From JBEVEP01 sp040512755 (GTDB lineage: Bacteria > Pseudomonadota > Alphaproteobacteria > Rhizobiales > Rhizobiaceae): a stretch of DNA of 9,559 nucleotides. This document shows, piece by piece, positions 5,962 through 9,559 of this stretch. A program made the position numbers and the translations under genes. The DNA is taken from positions 1-9,559 of the forward strand of contig JBEVEP010000075.1 in NCBI GenBank assembly GCA_040512755.1, read 5' to 3'. Numbering within the stretch: position 1 is the stretch's first letter; the number at the start of each line of letters is the position of its first letter. Under the pieces are notes generated by a model that had not been told where the DNA came from, made no database searches, and was given only the letters and a program-made list of their open reading frames with translations.

Positions 5962-6606
5962 ATGGCTCGCACAACCGGGTCTGACGGCGAGAAAACAGCA
6001 GCCGCGTTGCGCGACGCCGCGGTCAACCTCATCGCGCGCTACGGCTATGAAGCGGTGTCGATGCGGCAGCTGGCTGCCGAGATCGGCGTACAGGCTGCCG
6101 CGCTCTACCGCTACTTCCCGACCAAGCAGGACCTGCTTTTCACGCTTATGCTGGAGCATATGGAAGGGCTGATCGAAGCTTGGGATAAGGCACGGCCGGA
6201 AACGTCAAACCCCGCCACGCGCCTTGCCGCCTTCGTGTCCAACCATATCGGCTTTCACGTTGCGCGCCGCCACGGAACGCATGTTTCGAACATGGAGCTC
6301 CGCAGTCTGTCGCGCGAGAACCTCACCCAGATCCTGCGGCTCCGTACTGCCTATGAGAAGGAGCTTCGCCAGATTCTGCGCGAAGGCTCGGAAGCCGGCA
6401 TCTTTTCGATCGACGACACGGCCATGACAGCAATGGCGATCATCCAGATGATCACCGGGGTCATCGTCTGGTTCCGGCCCGATGAGCGGCTGTCTGTCGA
6501 GGAAGTGTCAAAAACCTATCTTTCAATGACAATGCGCCTTGTAGGGGCGAAAATGCCCAGGGAGAAACGCGATGTACATGCATTCGATGAATTTCGGACT
6601 TGGTGA
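5962..6606 (+). CDS. TetR/AcrR-family transcriptional regulator, probable local regulator of isovaleryl-CoA catabolism
   Basis: This 214-residue DNA-binding protein has a TetR N-terminal domain in residues 10-60. The helix-turn-helix is 'SMRQLAAEIGVQAAALYRYF' (33-52), followed by the typical 'PTKQDLL'. Residues 80-195 form the helical ligand-binding and dimer domain; 'FHVARRHGTHVSNMELRSL' resembles members that sense acyl-CoA or related ligands, which I infer only. The start at 5962 gives the usual short lead before the HTH. An in-frame ATG at 5914 adds 16 AT-encoded residues and would fall inside the promoter. The gene ends within the first codons of isovaleryl-CoA dehydrogenase (35-bp overlap), so the two are almost certainly co-transcribed. 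TetR-type regulators of liu genes (LiuQ) are known from comparative genomics, but I cannot claim orthology. Confidence 0.92.
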   Translation: MARTTGSDGEKTAAALRDAAVNLIARYGYEAVSMRQLAAEIGVQAAALYRYFPTKQDLLFTLMLEHMEGLIEAWDKARPETSNPATRLAAFVSNHIGFHVARRHGTHVSNMELRSLSRENLTQILRLRTAYEKELRQILREGSEAGIFSIDDTAMTAMAIIQMITGVIVWFRPDERLSVEEVSKTYLSMTMRLVGAKMPREKRDVHAFDEFRTW

Positions 6607-7735
6607 AGATATCGACGCGTTGCGCGAGACGGTTCATCGTTTTGCGCAGGAACGCATCGCGCCGCTGGCGGCCGATATCGACCAGAGCAACCAATTTCCA
6701 TCGCAGCTCTGGAAAGAACTCGGCGAACTCGGACTTCTGGGCATGACCGCCGATCCGGACTACGGCGGTACGGGAATGAATTACCTGGCGCATGTGGTCG
6801 CGGTGGAGGAGATCAGCCGCGCTTCCGCCTCAGTCGGCCTGTCCTACGGCGCGCATTCCAATCTCTGCGTCAATCAGATCAACCGCTGGGCAACGCCCGA
6901 GCAGAAAGCCAAGTACCTGCCAGGCCTCTGCAGCGGCGACAAAGTGGGCGCCCTTGCAATGTCGGAATCGGGCGCCGGGTCAGACGTCGTCTCGATGCGG
7001 CTCAGGGCGGAAAAGAAAAACGACCGTTTCGTACTCAACGGGACCAAGATGTGGATTACGAATGGGCCTGATGCCGACACGATGGTCGTCTACGCCAAGA
7101 CCGATCCCGAGCGGAAATCGCGGGGCATCACGGCATTCATCGTCGAAAAGGAGATGACCGGGTTCTCGGTCGCCCAGAAGCTGGACAAGCTCGGCATGCG
7201 CGGCTCCAACACCGGTGAGCTCGTTTTCGAGAATGTCGAAGTGCCGTTTGAAAATGTGCTGCACGAGGAAGGCCGCGGCGTGGAGGTGCTGATGTCGGGC
7301 CTCGACTACGAGCGCGTCGTGCTGGCTGGCGGCCCGCTCGGCATCATGGCGGCCTGTCTGGATGTCGGGGTTCCCTATGTCCATGAACGCAAGCAGTTCG
7401 GCCAGCCGATTGGCGAGTTCCAGCTCGTGCAGGCGAAGCTTGCCGACATGTATGCCGCGATGAACGCAAGCCGCGCCTACGTCTATGCCGTAGCCGCCGC
7501 CTGCGACCGCGGCGAGACAACCCGCAAAGACGCTGCGGGCTGTGTACTTTTCGCAGCGGAACGCTCGACGCAGGTGGCGCTCGATGCGATCCAGCTACTC
7601 GGCGGAAACGGCTATATCAACGACTACCCGACCGGGCGACTCCTGCGCGACGCGAAGCTCTACGAGATTGGCGCGGGCACGAGCGAAATCCGCCGCTGGC
7701 TCATCGGCCGGGAGATCATGGGGGAAGCGGTGTAA
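6572..7735 (+). CDS. ivd: Isovaleryl-CoA dehydrogenase
   Basis: This 387-residue FAD enzyme oxidises isovaleryl-CoA to 3-methylcrotonyl-CoA in leucine breakdown, passing electrons to electron-transfer flavoprotein. The acyl-CoA dehydrogenase domains are in order: N-terminal helices (10-120), FAD and substrate-binding middle domain starting 'ALAMSESGAGSD' (127-138) with 'WITNG' (161-165), and a C-terminal helical domain. Two features separate it from straight-chain dehydrogenases. The catalytic base is Glu247 in 'GLDYERVVLAGGPLG', the isovaleryl-CoA dehydrogenase position. The usual C-terminal Glu site is replaced in 'YEIGAGTSEIRR' (Ala368). AGGGAG at 6559-6564 supports the ATG at 6572; ATGs at 6578 and 6587 are alternatives. 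It overlaps the end of the TetR gene. The equivalent gene is also called liuA. The next pathway gene begins at 8935. Confidence 0.96.
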   Translation: MYMHSMNFGLGEDIDALRETVHRFAQERIAPLAADIDQSNQFPSQLWKELGELGLLGMTADPDYGGTGMNYLAHVVAVEEISRASASVGLSYGAHSNLCVNQINRWATPEQKAKYLPGLCSGDKVGALAMSESGAGSDVVSMRLRAEKKNDRFVLNGTKMWITNGPDADTMVVYAKTDPERKSRGITAFIVEKEMTGFSVAQKLDKLGMRGSNTGELVFENVEVPFENVLHEEGRGVEVLMSGLDYERVVLAGGPLGIMAACLDVGVPYVHERKQFGQPIGEFQLVQAKLADMYAAMNASRAYVYAVAAACDRGETTRKDAAGCVLFAAERSTQVALDAIQLLGGNGYINDYPTGRLLRDAKLYEIGAGTSEIRRWLIGREIMGEAV

Positions 7736-7800
7736 TTCCTCTAACCCCAGAGACTGCGGTTTTCCGTCTTGAGGCCCAACTCCGGCAGAACGTGAACGGC

Positions 7801-8544
7801 TTAGCGGCCATCAACGTCCAGCAACCGGGTTCGTTTCTTCATCCAGACCAGCACGCCGTATGCCACGGTCGCGACAGCGAGCGCGGCAAGCCAAGCCGGA
7901 TCGAACGACGCTTTGGACAAGTACAAGAAATCCCGCGTTTGATCGATGACAAAAAGCGAGGCCAGAATGGCCATCATGCTGGAATGTTCACGCTTCAACA
8001 CCGTGCGCCAGGAGAAGGCCAGCTCCGGTTGAACCCAGCCAGACGGGCGCGGAAAGAACGCAGGGACGCTGGTCGCCCAATCCACATAGGCCTGGCCGAA
8101 CTGCGCCATGAGGAAGCGTTCCTCGGCTGCGATGATCCTTTCCAGATAGAGCACGAGGAATAGACCCATAAGAAGCGCGAGGTAGAGGCTTTGCGCAAAC
8201 AAAGTAACGCCCATGATGGTCAGCGCATTGCCCAGATAGAGCGGATTGCGCGTCAGGGAATACATGCCGGTGACGTTCAGACTGTCGGCGATCTGCCTGC
8301 TCGTATTGCGGCCGGACGTGCCGCGCGGAACAAAGCCCGCAGTCAACGCCCGAATTGCCAGACCGGCCAACGCAAGAGCGACACACCCAGCTTCATAAAG
8401 CCCGTCGATCATCGGCCCGAAATTGCTCGCGATCGGTTCCGACCCGCTGATCGCCCAAAGGATCAGCGGTCCAAAGCCGAGAAGCACATAGCTTCGCCAA
8501 CGAAACAGCCACCCGCCTTGGCGGACGAGAATCTCATCGATCAT
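7801..8544 (-). CDS. Integral-membrane methyltransferase, ICMT/PEMT-like family
   Basis: The 247-residue product is a membrane protein with about six hydrophobic segments, near residues 18-34, 48-70, 104-118, 120-136, 188-204 and 216-235. The conserved core 'GMYSLTRNPLYLGN' (93-106), Glu141-Glu142 ('AAEERFL'), 'FGQAYVDW' (149-156) and 'PAFFPRP' (161-167) is the S-adenosylmethionine-binding signature of the isoprenylcysteine carboxyl methyltransferase / phospholipid methyltransferase superfamily. Bacteria lack prenylated Ras-type substrates, so the acceptor (a lipid or small molecule) is unknown. The C-terminal pair of segments after residue 185 extends beyond the conserved core. The gene runs against its neighbours: convergent with isovaleryl-CoA dehydrogenase (65-bp gap) and divergent from the carboxylase gene. 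The ATG at 8544 has no strong ribosome binding site, so the start is provisional. Confidence 0.85.
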   Translation of the reverse strand: MIDEILVRQGGWLFRWRSYVLLGFGPLILWAISGSEPIASNFGPMIDGLYEAGCVALALAGLAIRALTAGFVPRGTSGRNTSRQIADSLNVTGMYSLTRNPLYLGNALTIMGVTLFAQSLYLALLMGLFLVLYLERIIAAEERFLMAQFGQAYVDWATSVPAFFPRPSGWVQPELAFSWRTVLKREHSSMMAILASLFVIDQTRDFLYLSKASFDPAWLAALAVATVAYGVLVWMKKRTRLLDVDGR

Positions 8545-8752
8545 ATTCGGTACCCGCAGGCTCGAGACAATACGTCATGTGACGCGAGATTGTGACAAGT
8601 TTAGGGGTGCGCTTCGCGCTTTTGGCCGCAGCCGCGGGCCGACAGCCAGGACGAAGGAGCGTTCACACCATGCAGCGCGAAACGTGCACGAAAAGCATCA
8701 TGATGCCTTCCAATTTCGTCTCCGAGCCGCCAAGAAGTGTGATCCGGTTTCA

Positions 8753-8782
8753 ACGAGGCGCGCCTCGTGCGGAAAGCCGCAC
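8753..8782. promoter_or_regulatory. Overlapping palindrome and hairpin upstream of the carboxylase gene
   Basis: ACGAGGCG/CGCCTCGT is a perfect 16-bp palindrome at 8753-8768. It shares two bases with a second stem, GTGCGG-AAAG-CCGCAC (8767-8782). As DNA, the first could be a dimeric regulator site. As RNA, the two could compete or stack ahead of the ribosome binding site at 8808. No T-run follows, so it is not an intrinsic terminator. The role is inferred. Confidence 0.4.
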
Positions 8783-8821
8783 TCGCGACGGCCGATATAC
8801 TTTGGAAAAGGAGGCCGCTTG

Positions 8822-8917
8822 ATGCCCCCTTCTGCAAGTCCAGACCTTGGAGAACGGTTGCAAACAGCTGTCCGACAGGATTTACACCCGCCACGCCAGC
8901 AAGCGCGAAGCGGCTGA
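8822..8917 (+). CDS. Possible small ORF / leader peptide (31 aa) before mccB
   Basis: An ATG at 8822 follows AAGGAGG (8808-8814) with a seven-base spacer, the closest match to the anti-Shine-Dalgarno sequence that I noticed in the window. The frame encodes 31 residues beginning 'MPPSASPDLGERLQTAV' and ends 17 bases before the carboxylase ATG, so translational coupling is conceivable. The ATG overlaps the stop of an upstream frame (TGATG at 8820-8824). Against it: the peptide has no recognisable motif, is rich in Pro, Gln and Arg, and has no run of regulatory codons (three leucines, one of them TTA). It may be a leader peptide, a coupling ORF or a coincidence. Confidence 0.33.
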   Translation: MPPSASPDLGERLQTAVRQDLHPPRQQARSG

Positions 8918-8934
8918 CGAATAACGGAGTCCAC

Positions 8935-9559
8935 ATGGCCACCCTCCAATCGCAGGTCTCGCCCTCCTCCGAAACGTTCAAGGCAAATGCCGCGCGACTG
9001 CGCGGGCTGGTCGCCGATATCAGCGACAAGGCCGCCACAGTCGAGCGCGGGGGGCCGGATGAGGCGCGCGAGCGGCATCGGTCACGCGGCAAACTCCTGC
9101 CGCGCGAAAGGCTGGCCCAGTTGCTCGACCCCGGCTCGCCGTTCCTGGAAATCGGCCAGTTTGCCGCCTGGGACATGTATGGGGGAGACATCGCCGCTGC
9201 GGGCATCATCACCGGCATCGGCCGCATCGAGGGGCGCGAGGTGGTCATCGTCGTCAATGACGCCACGGTCAAGGGCGGCACCTACTATCCGCTGACGGTA
9301 AAGAAGCATCTGCGCGCCCAGGAGATCGCGCTGCAAAACAATCTGCCATGCCTCTATCTGGTCGATTCCGGCGGGGCAAACCTGCCGAATCAGGACGAGG
9401 TCTTTCCCGACCGCGAGCACTTCGGCCGCATCTTCTACAATCAGGCGCGCATGTCGTCGCTCAACATCCCGCAGATCGCCGTGGTGATGGGATCGTGGAC
9501 TGCCGGCGGCGCCTACGTGCCGGCGATGTCGGACGAGAGCATCATCGTGCGCCACCAGG
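8935..9559 (+). CDS. mccB: Methylcrotonyl-CoA carboxylase beta (carboxyltransferase) subunit, 5' part
   Basis: The first 208 codons are present and the gene runs off the window. This subunit moves CO2 from carboxybiotin to 3-methylcrotonyl-CoA, giving 3-methylglutaconyl-CoA, the step after isovaleryl-CoA dehydrogenase in leucine breakdown. It works in a complex with a biotin-carrying alpha subunit, presumably encoded downstream. Diagnostic stretches are 'RGKLLPRERLAQLLDPGSPF' (51-70), 'NDATVKGGTYYPLTVKKHLR' (108-127), 'DSGGANLPNQDEVFPDREH' (144-162), 'FGRIFYNQARMS' (163-174) and 'GSWTAGGAYVPAMSDE' (186-201). The 'GGANLPNQDEVFP' block fits the methylcrotonyl rather than the propionyl type. CGGAG at 8925-8929 supports the ATG at 8935. 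Also named liuB. The opposite-strand methyltransferase separates it from ivd, so it needs its own promoter. Confidence 0.95.
   Translation, partial: MATLQSQVSPSSETFKANAARLRGLVADISDKAATVERGGPDEARERHRSRGKLLPRERLAQLLDPGSPFLEIGQFAAWDMYGGDIAAAGIITGIGRIEGREVVIVVNDATVKGGTYYPLTVKKHLRAQEIALQNNLPCLYLVDSGGANLPNQDEVFPDREHFGRIFYNQARMSSLNIPQIAVVMGSWTAGGAYVPAMSDESIIVRHQ

Larger units (their letters stand above)
8545..8934. other. Divergent intergenic region between methyltransferase and carboxylase genes
   Basis: This 390-bp gap must hold promoters for both flanking genes. It contains CGTCA-TG-TGACG (8573-8584) and TTGTGACAA (8590-8598), two short inverted repeats close to the methyltransferase start, the overlapping palindromes at 8753-8782, and a small ORF at 8822. 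A GTG-initiated frame of 76 codons (8592-8822) also crosses it, with no recognisable domain and no clear ribosome binding site. Confidence 0.55.

Noticed and set aside
7792..8595. Plus-strand frames of 123 and 134 codons opposite the methyltransferase
   Set aside because: They are shadows of the membrane methyltransferase, whose hydrophobic segments and 'RNPLY' core are clear.
1..9559. CRISPR array, toxin-antitoxin pair, retron or phage-defence cassette
   Set aside because: I saw no spaced direct repeats, no toxin, reverse transcriptase or nuclease domains, and the reading frames are accounted for by housekeeping and catabolic genes.

Overview
The window reads as chromosomal DNA of a GC-rich alphaproteobacterium of the order Hyphomicrobiales (Rhizobiales). 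The pointers are an Omp2/RopA-type porin with the N-terminal signature 'VCDVYGAGFYYIPGTETC', porin genes arranged like the Brucella omp2 locus, a palindromic intergenic repeat of the kind scattered through rhizobial genomes, and a leucine-catabolism module. A genus cannot be fixed from the sequence alone.

Layout. (1) 1-2330: two divergent porin genes. The left one (minus strand) is cut by the window edge. The right one (plus strand) is complete and ends at a good intrinsic terminator. Their first 49 codons and Shine-Dalgarno regions form a 166-bp inverted repeat with only three mismatches, all synonymous. Between them lie a tRNA-Ser(GCU) gene, a GC-rich stretch on the left and an unusually AT-rich stretch in front of the right porin. 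(2) 2530-3540: a complete tyrosine recombinase with all catalytic residues and no recognisable element around it. (3) 3541-4149: a gene-poor stretch with a two-hairpin intergenic repeat and a possible minus-strand gene remnant. (4) 4150-5773: a HisC-like PLP aminotransferase, then an acylphosphatase. (5) 5962-9559: a TetR-family regulator overlapping isovaleryl-CoA dehydrogenase by 35 bp, an opposite-strand ICMT-like membrane methyltransferase, and the 5' part of the methylcrotonyl-CoA carboxylase beta subunit.

Region 5 is the clearest functional unit. Isovaleryl-CoA dehydrogenase makes 3-methylcrotonyl-CoA and the carboxylase acts on it next, as in the leucine/isovalerate (liu) pathway. The TetR gene is the obvious candidate local regulator. 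The methyltransferase splits the unit, so the carboxylase gene needs its own promoter in 8545-8934. That gap holds overlapping palindromes and a small ORF behind a near-consensus ribosome binding site.

I did not find a convincing new system. The points most worth checking are the porin pair as a gene-conversion or inversion substrate around a tRNA gene, the leader in front of the carboxylase gene, and the orphan recombinase.
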